The notes under the pieces were generated by a model. It saw only the letters and a list, made by a program, of their open reading frames with translations. It did no database searches and was not told the origin of the DNA. The translations under genes and the position numbers were made by a program. DNA of 49,424 nt from NCBI GenBank assembly GCA_026388415.1, contig JAPLJV010000011.1, forward strand, positions 1 through 49,424. The letters run 5' to 3'. Shown piece by piece: positions 1-7,718 of the stretch; within the stretch, counting starts at the first letter, position 1; the number at the start of each line of letters is the position of its first letter. This DNA is from Deltaproteobacteria bacterium (GTDB taxonomy: Bacteria > Desulfobacterota > Syntrophia > Syntrophales > JACQWR01).

Positions 1-306
1 CGAAGATGCTCTGCTCTGCAGGAGAGGTGCGCCCATCAATATGGGCTATTTGCGAAAATACGGGTAAATAATAACCAGTCACCCTCTCTGAAGTGAGAAC
101 GGCAGAAAAACAGCAAGGGAATCGTGATAACCCTCGTAACAATGCTCATTTTGCAAGAGGCTCATATTATAGTAGATATCTTTATTCCTCGGATGGTGTA
201 GGCAATCCTCACCCCGATGTTGTCGATATTATTAGTTAAAGCGATAATAAATATATGTAAAAAATGAAGTATCGTATTCACCCGTATCGTATTTGATAAG
301 ATCTCT
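1..306. other. Left-edge stretch without a recognisable gene
   Basis: No reading frame here carries a recognisable family signature. Two short frames enter from the left edge and close near positions 68-110, so the tail of an upstream gene cannot be excluded. A small hairpin (GCCCAT, loop CAAT, ATGGGC, 31-46) is not followed by a T-run. The rest is AT-rich and lies downstream of the minus-strand DedA gene. Confidence 0.4.
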
Positions 307-900
307 TTATTCCTTTTTTGCTTTTACCGTATTCCAGTAGATGCCTATGATTAAAACAATAATTGATAATAGAACCAAAGGAATGATGAACCGGTGTAAG
401 TACATATAGACATGGTGCCATTTCTCTCCCAGGAAATAACCAAGACTCACCAGAGTAATCGTCCATAATAAACCACCTGTGTAGGCAAACAGTGCGAAGG
501 TACGGTAGGGCATAAGGGAAGTGCCGGCAATAATTGCCGTCAAGTGCCGTACCCCGGGAATAAAGTAGCCGATGAATAAGGCGAATCTTCCATATCGGTT
601 ATAAAGAATTTCTGCATCGTGAATGTCGTCAGGATTTACGTGCATCTTCGCTGCACATTTTTTTATGAGCGGGTTGCCCAATGTCCTGCCAAGAACATAC
701 CCAATCGTAATGCCGCATGAAGTTCCCATAAAGGCAACCAGGATGGTATAAAGATAGTTCAGTTTGCCTTGAAAAACCAAAAAACCAGCATATGCCATCA
801 ATGTCTCGTCCGGAACAGGCAAACCGACGATGCCAAGTCCCAGGGCAATGAAAATTTCGAAGTAAGAGTATTTCGTGATGCTGAGCAGCAGAGAATGCAT
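307..900 (-). CDS. DedA/SNARE-associated family integral membrane protein
   Basis: This 197-residue inner-membrane protein belongs to the DedA family, whose members act as lipid scramblases/flippases or affect envelope stress and proton-motive force. Visible hallmarks are the re-entrant segment with PVPDET near residues 28-33 (acidic E32), a glycine-rich segment around 57-75, and the signature YFIPGVRH at 112-119. Two strongly hydrophobic segments close the protein (about 140-158 and 171-190). The length fits the usual 190-220. The ATG at 900 has AAGAAGG about six bases upstream, but that Shine-Dalgarno lies inside a hairpin. The next gene upstream is separated by about 160 bp, so it appears to be a single-gene unit. 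The substrate cannot be assigned from sequence. Confidence 0.85.
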   Translation of the reverse strand: MHSLLLSITKYSYFEIFIALGLGIVGLPVPDETLMAYAGFLVFQGKLNYLYTILVAFMGTSCGITIGYVLGRTLGNPLIKKCAAKMHVNPDDIHDAEILYNRYGRFALFIGYFIPGVRHLTAIIAGTSLMPYRTFALFAYTGGLLWTITLVSLGYFLGEKWHHVYMYLHRFIIPLVLLSIIVLIIGIYWNTVKAKKE

Positions 901-926
901 GGATGACCTTCTTTTCAGTCATCCAT
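898..926 (-). promoter_or_regulatory. Hairpin covering the dedA start codon and ribosome site
   Basis: In the mRNA, AUGGAUGAC pairs perfectly with GUCAUCCAU (9 bp). The loop of about ten bases contains the GAAGG Shine-Dalgarno, and the 3' arm includes AU of the initiation codon. This is seen directly in the sequence; a role in limiting translation initiation is inference. Confidence 0.45.
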
Positions 927-1058
927 ATCACAATTATTGAGGGAAGGACATCATTGATAACCGTTCGAAGTCTTGCATTTTTATCAAGGCCAGCGTTTTG
1001 CAACTTTCAGGAAGTAACTAATACCCCTGATCATCGGAATTAAGCAAATTCTAACTTA

Positions 1059-2435
1059 CTAAAAATGCGTAAGGGCGGCCTTGCCGATCGGGTAGACATT
1101 AAAGCCAATATCGAAACATTTCTGGTGATCAATAATGTTTCTACCATCGAAAATGTAGGCAGGCTTTACCATCTGTTCGAAAATATTCTGGAAATCAAGC
1201 TCCTTGTAGATTGGCCATTCCGTGAGGACCGCAATTGCGTGGCAGCCGCGGGCCGCCTCATAGGGATCCTGTTGATAGCTGATCGTTCCTTCCACCCCCT
1301 CCAGATCCTTCCGGGCATTGGGCAGGGCATGGGGATCGGAAATGATGAGTTCGGCCTTTTCTTCCAGCAGGCGTTTGGCAATATAGATCGCCGGGCTTTC
1401 GCGGGTGTCTCCAGTATTGGCCTTGAAGGCAAAGCCGAGCAGGCATATTTTTTTGCCGTTTAGCGTATTGAACATGGCTTGCAGCATGGTCGAGACAAAA
1501 CGCTCCCGTTGATAATCGTTTATTCTGACGACACTTTCCCAGTAGGCGGCCACCTCGTTGAGACCATACTGCTGGCAGAGGTAGGTAAGGTGCAGAATGT
1601 CTTTTTTGAAACAGGAACCGCCGAAACCGACACTGGCGGCTAAGAATTTGGGACCAATGCGGCTGTCCATACCGACGGCCCGGGCCACCTCGCCGACATT
1701 GGCCTCCGTTTTCTCGCAGAGGGCGGAGATGGCGTTGATGGAAGATATGCGCTGGGCCAGAAAGGCATTGGCCACGAGTTTGGATAATTCACTGCTCCAG
1801 ATATTGGAGGTGACGATTTTATCTTTTGGAACCCAATGGGCGTAGATGTCCACGAGTTCCTGTCTTGCCTTTAAGCCGCTTTCCGTTTCCCGGGAGCCAA
1901 TGAGGATGCGATCCGGTTGTTCCAGGTCTTTTATGGCGGTGCCCTCGGCGAGAAATTCCGGATTGGATAGGACCTCGAATTTCAGATGCTCCGGCGCACT
2001 CTTGAGGATTATTTCCATCGCCTGGGCGGTTTTGACGGGCAAGGTGCTTTTTTCTACCACGATCTTGGAAGATTGGGAGTGTTCCAGGATCAGGCGGGCG
2101 GTTTTTTCCCAGTATTGCAGATCGGCCGCCATCCCGGCGCCCATGCCGAATGTCTTGGTGGGCGTGTTCACACTGACGAAAATGATATCGTTTTCTTGGA
2201 TGCCGCCTTCGATATCACAGTTGAAAAAAAGGTTTTTACCCCTTGCCTGCTGCACAATTTCAGCGAGGCCCGGTTCATAAATGGGCAGATTATCCGAGTT
2301 CCAGGCCGCGATTCTTTTTTCATCTATATCAACCACCGTTACCCGGCAGTGGGGGCATTTCTGGGCGATGATGGCCATAGTGGGACCGCCGACATAACCG
2401 GCGCCGATGCAGAGGATTTTTTTTGTAAACGTCAT
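1059..2435 (-). CDS. ugd: UDP-glucose 6-dehydrogenase, animal-type
   Basis: Cytoplasmic NAD-dependent oxidation of UDP-glucose to UDP-glucuronate. The N-terminal Rossmann motif GAGYVGGP is at residues 11-18, and NTPTKT and EKSTLP are near 90 and 128. NPEFLAEGTAIKDL is near 158-171, and the catalytic cysteine is C275 in GFGGSCFKKD. The whole length (458 aa, against 390-440 for common bacterial Ugd) and phrases such as WVPKDKI, SSELSKL and GFAFKANTGDTRES track the metazoan UGDH family more closely than E. coli-type Ugd. It lies 9 bp downstream of the UDP-xylose synthase gene on the same strand, so the two form a UDP-glucose to UDP-glucuronate to UDP-xylose pathway for a xylose-containing glycan. 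Function is confident; the phylogenetic placement is a recollection of the family, not a tree. Confidence 0.95.
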   Translation of the reverse strand: MTFTKKILCIGAGYVGGPTMAIIAQKCPHCRVTVVDIDEKRIAAWNSDNLPIYEPGLAEIVQQARGKNLFFNCDIEGGIQENDIIFVSVNTPTKTFGMGAGMAADLQYWEKTARLILEHSQSSKIVVEKSTLPVKTAQAMEIILKSAPEHLKFEVLSNPEFLAEGTAIKDLEQPDRILIGSRETESGLKARQELVDIYAHWVPKDKIVTSNIWSSELSKLVANAFLAQRISSINAISALCEKTEANVGEVARAVGMDSRIGPKFLAASVGFGGSCFKKDILHLTYLCQQYGLNEVAAYWESVVRINDYQRERFVSTMLQAMFNTLNGKKICLLGFAFKANTGDTRESPAIYIAKRLLEEKAELIISDPHALPNARKDLEGVEGTISYQQDPYEAARGCHAIAVLTEWPIYKELDFQNIFEQMVKPAYIFDGRNIIDHQKCFDIGFNVYPIGKAALTHF

Positions 2436-2444
2436 GGGAGCCTC

Positions 2445-3377
2445 TCAAATAATAGTGCGGAAATAATCAATGGTATTTTTTAATCCCTCTACCAGGCCGA
2501 TTTCCGGTTGCCACCCCAGTAACTGTGCGGCCAGAGAAATATCCGGTTTGCGCTGCGTCGGGTCGTCGGGGGGCAGGGGGCTAAAAATTATTTTGGAGCG
2601 GCTGCCGGCCAGACGGATGATCGCCTCCGCCAGCTCCATAATGGTAAACTCCGTAGGGTTGCCGATATTGACGGGACCGGTGACGTCATCGTCGGTAGCC
2701 ATCATTTTAATCAGGCCCGAGATCAGATCGTCCACATAGCAGAAGGACCGGGTCTGCAATCCATTGCCATAAACAGTAATGTCTTCCCCTCTCAGGGCCT
2801 GGACGATGAAATTGCTTACCACCCGTCCGTCGTTGATGGCCATGCGTGTTCCATAGGTATTGAATATTCTAGCAATTTTAACCTTAACCCGGTTTTGGCG
2901 GTGATAATCCATCATCAGGCATTCGGCCGCCCTTTTCCCCTCGTCGTAACAGCTCCGGATGCCGATCGGATTGACCTTGCCCCAGTAATCTTCCCTTTGG
3001 GGATGGACTTCGGGATCACCATAAACCTCCGAGGTGGAAGCCTGAAGGATTTTCACGTTCAGGCGCTTGGACAGTCCCAGGACGTTTATGGTGCCCATGA
3101 TATTGGTTTTAATGGTCTTGATGGGGTTGTGCTGGTAGTGCACCGGAGAGGCCGGACAGGCAAGATGGTAGATCTGGTCCACCTCCAGATAAAGGGGATT
3201 TATGATGTCGTGACGGATCAGCTCAAAACGGGGGTTTCCCAGGAGGGGGAGGATGTTCAGCTTGTTACCGGTAAAAAAATTATCCAGACAGATAATCTCA
3301 TGTCCTGCCTGCATAAGACGTTCGCAGAGATGAGAACCCAGGAAACCGGCGCCACCGGTGATGAGAATCCGCTCCAT
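2445..3377 (-). CDS. uxs: UDP-glucuronate decarboxylase (UDP-xylose synthase)
   Basis: Short-chain dehydrogenase/reductase that decarboxylates UDP-glucuronate to UDP-xylose using bound NAD. The nucleotide motif GGAGFLG is at residues 8-14. [13 protein letters not shown] near 115-127 gives the substrate-loop signature of UXS, and the catalytic pair is Y144/K148 in [18 protein letters not shown] and [10 protein letters not shown] follow. The start at 3377 (ATG) is preferred over an upstream in-frame TTG at 3392, because GAGG of the Shine-Dalgarno sits just upstream of 3377, overlapping that alternative start. Length is 310 aa, as in soluble bacterial and animal UXS catalytic domains. It is cotranscribed with ugd. 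No glycosyltransferase using the product is visible in the window. Confidence 0.93.
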   Translation of the reverse strand: MERILITGGAGFLGSHLCERLMQAGHEIICLDNFFTGNKLNILPLLGNPRFELIRHDIINPLYLEVDQIYHLACPASPVHYQHNPIKTIKTNIMGTINVLGLSKRLNVKILQASTSEVYGDPEVHPQREDYWGKVNPIGIRSCYDEGKRAAECLMMDYHRQNRVKVKIARIFNTYGTRMAINDGRVVSNFIVQALRGEDITVYGNGLQTRSFCYVDDLISGLIKMMATDDDVTGPVNIGNPTEFTIMELAEAIIRLAGSRSKIIFSPLPPDDPTQRKPDISLAAQLLGWQPEIGLVEGLKNTIDYFRTII

Positions 3378-3484
3378 GATCAATAACCTCAAATTCTTTT
3401 GTATTTAGTGGCAATTACCTCGTAACTTTGTTATTAAAGCCTGAAATGCTGTCGTATGTCAATAAATAACTTGGTCAGGCAATT

Positions 3485-4381
3485 ATGTATAATAGTAAGA
3501 AGTTAGCCGGACAATCAACCGGGCCGGGGCCCGTAGCAAACGGGCCAGGCTCATTATATATCGTGGCCACTCCTATCGGCAACCTGGAGGATGTAACCTT
3601 ACGGGCCATAAAGGTTCTAAAGGAGGTTCATCTGATTGCGGCCGAGGATACGCGCCGGACAAAAAAACTCTTGCACGCCTGTCAAATCGACACGCCTCTG
3701 ACCAGCCTTTTCGAGCATAATGAACTTAAAAAAAGCGGCGCGGTGATTGCGAAAATACTGGCCGGTGCGGATGTGGCTTATGTCTCGGACGCCGGCACAC
3801 CGGGCATATCGGATCCGGGCTATCTGCTTATTAAGGAGGCGCTGGTCCATGATATTAACATTATTTCCATCCCGGGCGCTTGTGCCGCCATCGCCGCTCT
3901 GAGTATTTCCGGATTGCCCACGGACAGCTTTGTTTTCCATGGTTTTTTGCCGGCCAAAGCCGGTAAGCGGCAGCATTTTATCAAATCCCTGGCGGATGAG
4001 ACAAAGACCATGATTTTTTACGAATCACCCAACCGGCTTATAACGACTCTGCGAGACCTGCTGGCTATTCTGGGAAACAGGCAGGTGGCGGTGAGCAGGG
4101 AATTGACAAAGATATATGAGGAAACGGCCAGGGGCATGCTGGCCCAGGTAATTGATGCCTGGTGCGGCAGGGCATTAAAGGGGGAAATAACCCTTGTTGT
4201 GGCGGGGAAAGATAAATCTGATGCGCCCTGTTCCGAAGGTGATATCCAGGAGCTGCTGCGGCGGTACAAGGAAAGCACCGAACTTCCCGAAAGAGACCTG
4301 ATTGAAAAAATAGCACAGGAAACGGGGGCGCCCCGAAAGATGGTGTACCGGATCGTCATGAAGGCTAAAGGCCGAATATAA
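3485..4381 (+). CDS. rsmI: 16S rRNA (cytidine-1402 2'-O)-methyltransferase
   Basis: RsmI uses SAM to methylate the ribose of C1402 in the ribosomal P site. The tetrapyrrole-methylase fold is recognised by YIVATPIGNLEDVTLRA (about 23-39), AAEDTRRTK (about 52-60), SDAGTPGISDPG (about 101-112) and SIPGACA (about 128-134). A C-terminal helical extension contains the DLIEKIAQETGAPRKMVYRIV segment. Length 298 is slightly above the usual 280-290, because about 20 residues rich in Gly/Pro precede the usual start. No alternative start codon exists between them, so the ATG at 3485 is kept. It is divergent from uxs and starts the rightward gene series. Confidence 0.95.
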   Translation: MYNSKKLAGQSTGPGPVANGPGSLYIVATPIGNLEDVTLRAIKVLKEVHLIAAEDTRRTKKLLHACQIDTPLTSLFEHNELKKSGAVIAKILAGADVAYVSDAGTPGISDPGYLLIKEALVHDINIISIPGACAAIAALSISGLPTDSFVFHGFLPAKAGKRQHFIKSLADETKTMIFYESPNRLITTLRDLLAILGNRQVAVSRELTKIYEETARGMLAQVIDAWCGRALKGEITLVVAGKDKSDAPCSEGDIQELLRRYKESTELPERDLIEKIAQETGAPRKMVYRIVMKAKGRI

Positions 4382-4507
4382 AAGGGCTTCATTTCCCTTG
4401 AACTGTTAAGGGCGGTATGATAGACAAGGCACCATTGTCAACGTTGACAGGGATATATTGCCGACCCGGGCAATACGATTGACGGTTGAGAAAGGCGGAC
4501 GGACGGC

Positions 4508-4855
4508 ATGTTAGCTGAAAAAAGATTGTTACAACCAACAGATCAGATTTACGATCTTGTGGACGTGGTGGAAGGCAAATCACCGGAAACAAAGGACCGG
4601 CAGGAAGTAATCGTCATTGATGGTCGTGGCTACGATCGGGTTTTAAGACCGGAAGATAAGATATACAACCTCCATGATGTATTTGCGGAAGGGCCGGGGT
4701 CCAGCCTCCGTGAGGGGGCTATGGATGAGGAGACCCGAAAAATTGTGCTGGCAATGGCGGAAAAGATTGCCCGAGAGCTCATCCCGGAAATTGCCGAACG
4801 GGTTATCAGGGCAGAGATCGAAAAATTGAAAAGTGATCTTGATAAAGGTGTTTAG
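4508..4855 (+). CDS. Small uncharacterised protein with duplicated acidic motif
   Basis: I do not recognise a named family. The 115-aa soluble protein has no signal peptide or membrane segment. Its first half contains two copies of a similar unit, LLQPTDQIYDLVDVVEG (about 7-23) and VLRPEDKIYNLHDVFAEG (about 45-62), separated by a charged linker. The C-terminal third (about 73-113) is a predicted amphipathic helix with IARELIPEIAERVI and many Glu/Lys. Similar helices occur at the ends of deltaproteobacterial regulatory proteins, suggesting oligomerisation. It lies 126 bp after rsmI and 39 bp before an exported protein on the same strand. The start is the only ATG giving the full repeat. The duplication and reading frame support a real gene. 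Confidence 0.7.
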   Translation: MLAEKRLLQPTDQIYDLVDVVEGKSPETKDRQEVIVIDGRGYDRVLRPEDKIYNLHDVFAEGPGSSLREGAMDEETRKIVLAMAEKIARELIPEIAERVIRAEIEKLKSDLDKGV

Positions 4856-4894
4856 TTTTATCCCGGTTATCGGGGTTGGTTTTGAGAATAGATA

Positions 4895-5572
4895 ATGAAG
4901 CGGTATATTTTGCCAGGCCTTTTTTCCCTCATGATATTATGTGCCTTCTTCCCCGGCGAATCATTTCCCTCGGAAAATGCTGTTGTTGTTACCGATGTGG
5001 AAAGCAGCGCCCCGGTGAAAAATGAAGCTGTGGCGGAGGCCCGCAGCGATGCCATTCAGGGTGCATTGCAGAAGGCGGTGGAACAGGCAACGGGCAGCTT
5101 GCTGACGCCGGAAATCATGAGAGAGAAGGGCAAAACCTTAAGGGGAAACATCTTTCTCAAGGCCGATCAGTATATACTGAATTACCGTATTTTAAGTGAA
5201 AGAGCCTCTGCTGGTGTTTATAACGTCATTGTCCGGGTTACCGTTTCCCTGGAAAGTATAAAAAATGATATCCGCACCCTTGGTCTGATGAAAGAGTTGC
5301 CCCCTGGATTACCATCGGCGCCCGTTTTTATTACTATTCGCGGTATTAAAAGTTATCAGGATTATTCGCAGTTTAGAGAATTTATGAAGACTGGTATCAA
5401 AGGTGTGGACGAGATTCATCCCCGCAGCATCGCTTGGGGGACGGCAAGCATGGAAGTGTATATTCAAGGAGGCGCCGCCGTCATGGCTGCTGAATTGGTC
5501 AAAGTAAAACAATTCCCTATCAAAACAACCATGGCAGGGGATAATGCCATAGAAGTTGTTTTTGTAAGGTGA
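4895..5572 (+). CDS. Exported protein with FlgT N-terminal-like domain
   Basis: A 225-residue protein beginning with a signal peptide (MKRY, hydrophobic 5-20, likely cleavage after about residue 25). The segment EARSDAIQGALQKAVEQATGSLLTP (about 48-72), followed by ILNYRILSERASAGVYNVIVRVTVSL, matches the pattern of the FlgT N-terminal/LPP20-related fold found in flagellar-basal-body or outer-membrane-associated proteins. The second half (about 115-225) resembles a second alpha/beta periplasmic domain. It overlaps the next lipoprotein gene (TGATG), so translation is probably coupled. No flagellar genes are nearby, so an envelope-assembly role with its neighbours is more likely than motility. 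That is inference. Confidence 0.7.
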   Translation: MKRYILPGLFSLMILCAFFPGESFPSENAVVVTDVESSAPVKNEAVAEARSDAIQGALQKAVEQATGSLLTPEIMREKGKTLRGNIFLKADQYILNYRILSERASAGVYNVIVRVTVSLESIKNDIRTLGLMKELPPGLPSAPVFITIRGIKSYQDYSQFREFMKTGIKGVDEIHPRSIAWGTASMEVYIQGGAAVMAAELVKVKQFPIKTTMAGDNAIEVVFVR

Positions 5573-6147
5573 TGGGTGACGCAAGGATGGTGAAAAGAGC
5601 GGTTCTGTTAGGGGTTGTTTTTTTGCTGGCCGGGTGCTGGTTCCGGGCGACACCTGTTGCTGTGCCTGAGTACGCAAAAAAAACCAGGTTGGTGGTTTTG
5701 ATGCCCGTTAACGATCAGGCCAACGATAAAACAGCGGCGCGGATGCTACGGGAAAAGATGCTGGAAGAACTCTATTACAAAGGCTATCCTAAAATTCCCC
5801 TAGATCTGATAGATGCGCAGCTTCTTAAACTTGGCCAGGGGAATATCACCCCTCAGGCGGTGGGGGACCTGCTGAAAGTAGACGCCGTCATGTACTGCAC
5901 TTTGAGTAAAAGCAGCACCTCGCAACATTTCCTTTATGCCCCCACTTCCATCTCCGCCTTGTGTGAGCTTAAGAGTGCGAAAACAGGCGAAATCTTCTGG
6001 AAGGGAAGCTACGGCATTGTGGAACGGAATTTTGGCTACTCCCGTTATGATGCGGGAAGGAAGGCAGTACAGGTTTACGAAGCGGCGATTCAAAAAATCG
6101 TGAATAAATTCATGGAAACAATTCCCGATGGCCCCGATCTTTCGTAA
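5572..6147 (+). CDS. GNA1162/DUF799 family lipoprotein
   Basis: Outer-membrane or periplasmic lipoprotein. A signal peptide VLLGVVFLLAGC ends in a lipobox (LAGC), followed by WFR. The mature domain contains RLVVLMPVNDQANDKTAARMLREKM, a YPKIPLD segment and LLKVDAVMYCTLSK, typical of the GNA1162-like (DUF799) family, which is structurally related to the TolB N-terminal domain. The ATG at 5572 overlaps the upstream stop by one base. An in-frame ATG at 5587 would give a tidier signal peptide (MVKRAVLL) and is equally possible. Its place between a FlgT-N-like protein and a FecR-domain protein suggests the three work together at the envelope. The molecular role of the family is poorly known. Confidence 0.8.
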   Translation: MGDARMVKRAVLLGVVFLLAGCWFRATPVAVPEYAKKTRLVVLMPVNDQANDKTAARMLREKMLEELYYKGYPKIPLDLIDAQLLKLGQGNITPQAVGDLLKVDAVMYCTLSKSSTSQHFLYAPTSISALCELKSAKTGEIFWKGSYGIVERNFGYSRYDAGRKAVQVYEAAIQKIVNKFMETIPDGPDLS

Positions 6148-6180
6148 CTACTTATGAGGAGATATAAGGAGAAGATTGTA

Positions 6181-6939
6181 ATGAAAAAGATAATCGTGAT
6201 GGTTCTTTGCCACCTGCTGGTTTTATTGTGGGCGCAGCAAGGTGATGCCGCCAGAGTCATGACCGTCAAGATCGGCAGGGGTGAGGTCGCGGTTGCCCAT
6301 CTTGAAGGTTCGGTGCAGGTGTTATCAGAGGGTAAGGATGGTCCCCGGGCGCTTAAAGTCAATGATTTATTGAAAAAAGGAGATGAGGTAAGCACCGGAC
6401 CGAAAGCAAAGCTGGAGCTCGTTATGCCCGATAAATCCCAATTGCGCTTTGCCGATAATTCACGTTTCAGGCTGGTGCAGATGGATGCTGGTGAGGAACA
6501 GGCGAGGGATGTAAAGGTGCATGTGGCTATCGGCAAAGCCTGGGCTAATGTCAGTAAGTCAATTGCCGGTAAAAGCAATTTTGAGTTGACCTGCGAAAAT
6601 GCCGTTGCCGGTGTCCGAGGCACTGTTTACCGGATGAATGTCAACGAAGACAAATCAGCGTTGATTAAGGTGTATGACGGGACGGTCAATGTTGCCGGCG
6701 GTGGGCCGGCATTTGCGCCCCCTACGGTTGTTGGTCCGCCTCAGAAGATTGCCGGGCCCCATACCGTTGCCGGCCCGAGAAAAGTCACCATGGAAGAATG
6801 GACATTCATCATCAAGGCGATGCAGCAGATCGTGATCAGAGGCGATGGCACACCCGAGAAGCCGAGGGATTTTACGGAGCAGGAAGATCGCGATGCCTGG
6901 GTTGACTGGAATAAAAAACGGGACAGCGGCCTCGACTAA
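6181..6939 (+). CDS. Exported FecR-domain protein
   Basis: The signal peptide (MKKIIVMVLCHLLVLLW, cleavage likely after GDA) is followed by a FecR domain: HLEGSVQVLSEG, LKKGDEVSTGPKAKLELVMPD and NSRFRLVQM, then a second beta half ending in GVRGTVYRMNVNEDKSALIKVYDG. This fold is a periplasmic beta-jellyroll found in anti-sigma regulators and in envelope scaffold proteins. There is no transmembrane anti-sigma N-terminus and no ECF sigma gene nearby, so a structural or ligand-binding role is more likely than signalling. The tail is Pro/Gly-rich (about 170-195). The start at 6181 is chosen over 6154 because AAGGAG lies nine bases upstream and the signal peptide begins there. Confidence 0.85.
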   Translation: MKKIIVMVLCHLLVLLWAQQGDAARVMTVKIGRGEVAVAHLEGSVQVLSEGKDGPRALKVNDLLKKGDEVSTGPKAKLELVMPDKSQLRFADNSRFRLVQMDAGEEQARDVKVHVAIGKAWANVSKSIAGKSNFELTCENAVAGVRGTVYRMNVNEDKSALIKVYDGTVNVAGGGPAFAPPTVVGPPQKIAGPHTVAGPRKVTMEEWTFIIKAMQQIVIRGDGTPEKPRDFTEQEDRDAWVDWNKKRDSGLD

Positions 6940-6961
6940 TTAAATAAGTGAGTTGTGAAAC

Positions 6962-7498
6962 GTGAGCATACCTAATTTCCTATCCCTGTTCAGGATTATT
7001 CTTGTTCCGGTCACGGTGATCCTCCTTATTGACGGATCGTTTTCAACCGCTCTGGCGACTTTTACTCTGGCGGGTGTGACTGATGCCCTGGATGGTTTTC
7101 TGGCTCGGGTCTTGAGTCAAAAAACCGTCCTGGGCGCCTACCTGGATCCCATTGCCGACAAAGCATTGCTTACGAGCTGTTTTGTGACGTTATCTATCCT
7201 GGGCATCATTCCCGGTTGGCTCACCGTGATCGTGGTGAGCAGGGACTTCATCATTCTTTTCGGTATTTCCATTTTTTTTATGGTGTCGGTTCCGTTTGAA
7301 ATTCGACCGATATTTGTCAGTAAGGTAACTACGGCAGTGCAAATTATTACGGTTTTTCTTGCCCTGGCATTGAAAACGCTGGGGGGTGATGGCCAACCCT
7401 TATTAATCCATTCCCTGCACTGGCTGACGGCAGGATTCACTACCATTTCTGGATTTCACTATATTCTGAGGGGCATCAAGGCCATCAATAACTCATAA
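6962..7498 (+). CDS. CDP-alcohol phosphatidyltransferase (PgsA-like)
   Basis: Integral membrane enzyme that swaps CMP on CDP-diacylglycerol for an alcohol phosphate, most likely glycerol-3-phosphate, to make phosphatidylglycerol phosphate. The family signature D-x2-DG-x2-AR-x8-G-x3-D-x3-D is complete at residues 41-66 (D41, D44, G45, A48, R49, G58, D62, D66). The four acidic residues bind the metal ions. It starts at a GTG with IPNFLSLFRI, as in PgsA proteins. The 178 residues and about five hydrophobic segments match PgsA/cardiolipin synthase (CMP-forming). Which alcohol is used cannot be decided. It follows the FecR-domain gene by 22 bp and may share its transcript. Confidence 0.85.
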   Translation: MSIPNFLSLFRIILVPVTVILLIDGSFSTALATFTLAGVTDALDGFLARVLSQKTVLGAYLDPIADKALLTSCFVTLSILGIIPGWLTVIVVSRDFIILFGISIFFMVSVPFEIRPIFVSKVTTAVQIITVFLALALKTLGGDGQPLLIHSLHWLTAGFTTISGFHYILRGIKAINNS

Positions 7499-7537
7499 GT
7501 ATGGGAAAGGCAAAGGAGAAAATTTATGACATTTGCC

Positions 7538-7566
7538 TTGACATAACAACGTTTTATTGTTAGGGA
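7538..7566 (+). promoter_or_regulatory. Possible sigma70 promoter for tRNA-Val
   Basis: A perfect -35 box TTGACA (7538-7543) is followed after 17 bases by TAGGGA (7561-7566), a weak -10. Position about 30 bases upstream of the mature tRNA is suitable. The weak -10 keeps confidence low. Confidence 0.4.
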
Positions 7567-7595
7567 TGCGGACTTTTTTTGAGAGGAAATACCGT

Positions 7596-7670
7596 AGGCA
7601 CGTAGCTCAGTGGGAGAGCGCCATCCTGACGCGGTGGATGTCCAGGGTTCAAATCCCTGCGTGCCTACCA
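7596..7670 (+). tRNA. tRNA-Val (anticodon GAC)
   Basis: The full cloverleaf can be folded by eye. The acceptor stem is AGGCACG (7596-7602) with CGTGCCT (7660-7666), the D-stem is GCTC/GAGC, and the anticodon stem is CCATC/GGTGG. The loop CTGACGC gives anticodon GAC at 7628-7630. The variable loop has five bases, the T-arm is CAGGG-TTCAAAT-CCCTG, the discriminator is A7667, and CCA is encoded at 7668-7670. The first pair is A-U instead of the usual G-C, and position 37 is G. Confidence 0.93.
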
Positions 7671-7718
7671 TTTTTTTGTGTCTTTAATATTTATTGAGAA
7701 GTTTTGCAGGCTTGAAAA

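Noticed and set aside
7459-7671. 70-aa minus-strand reading frame beginning MVGTQGFEPWTS
   Set aside because: It is the antisense of tRNA-Val, a well-known spurious protein.
7671-7718. T-box or other leader before thrS, and before pheS
   Set aside because: The gaps are too short and lack specifier or antiterminator structure; T-box leaders are not expected in this group.
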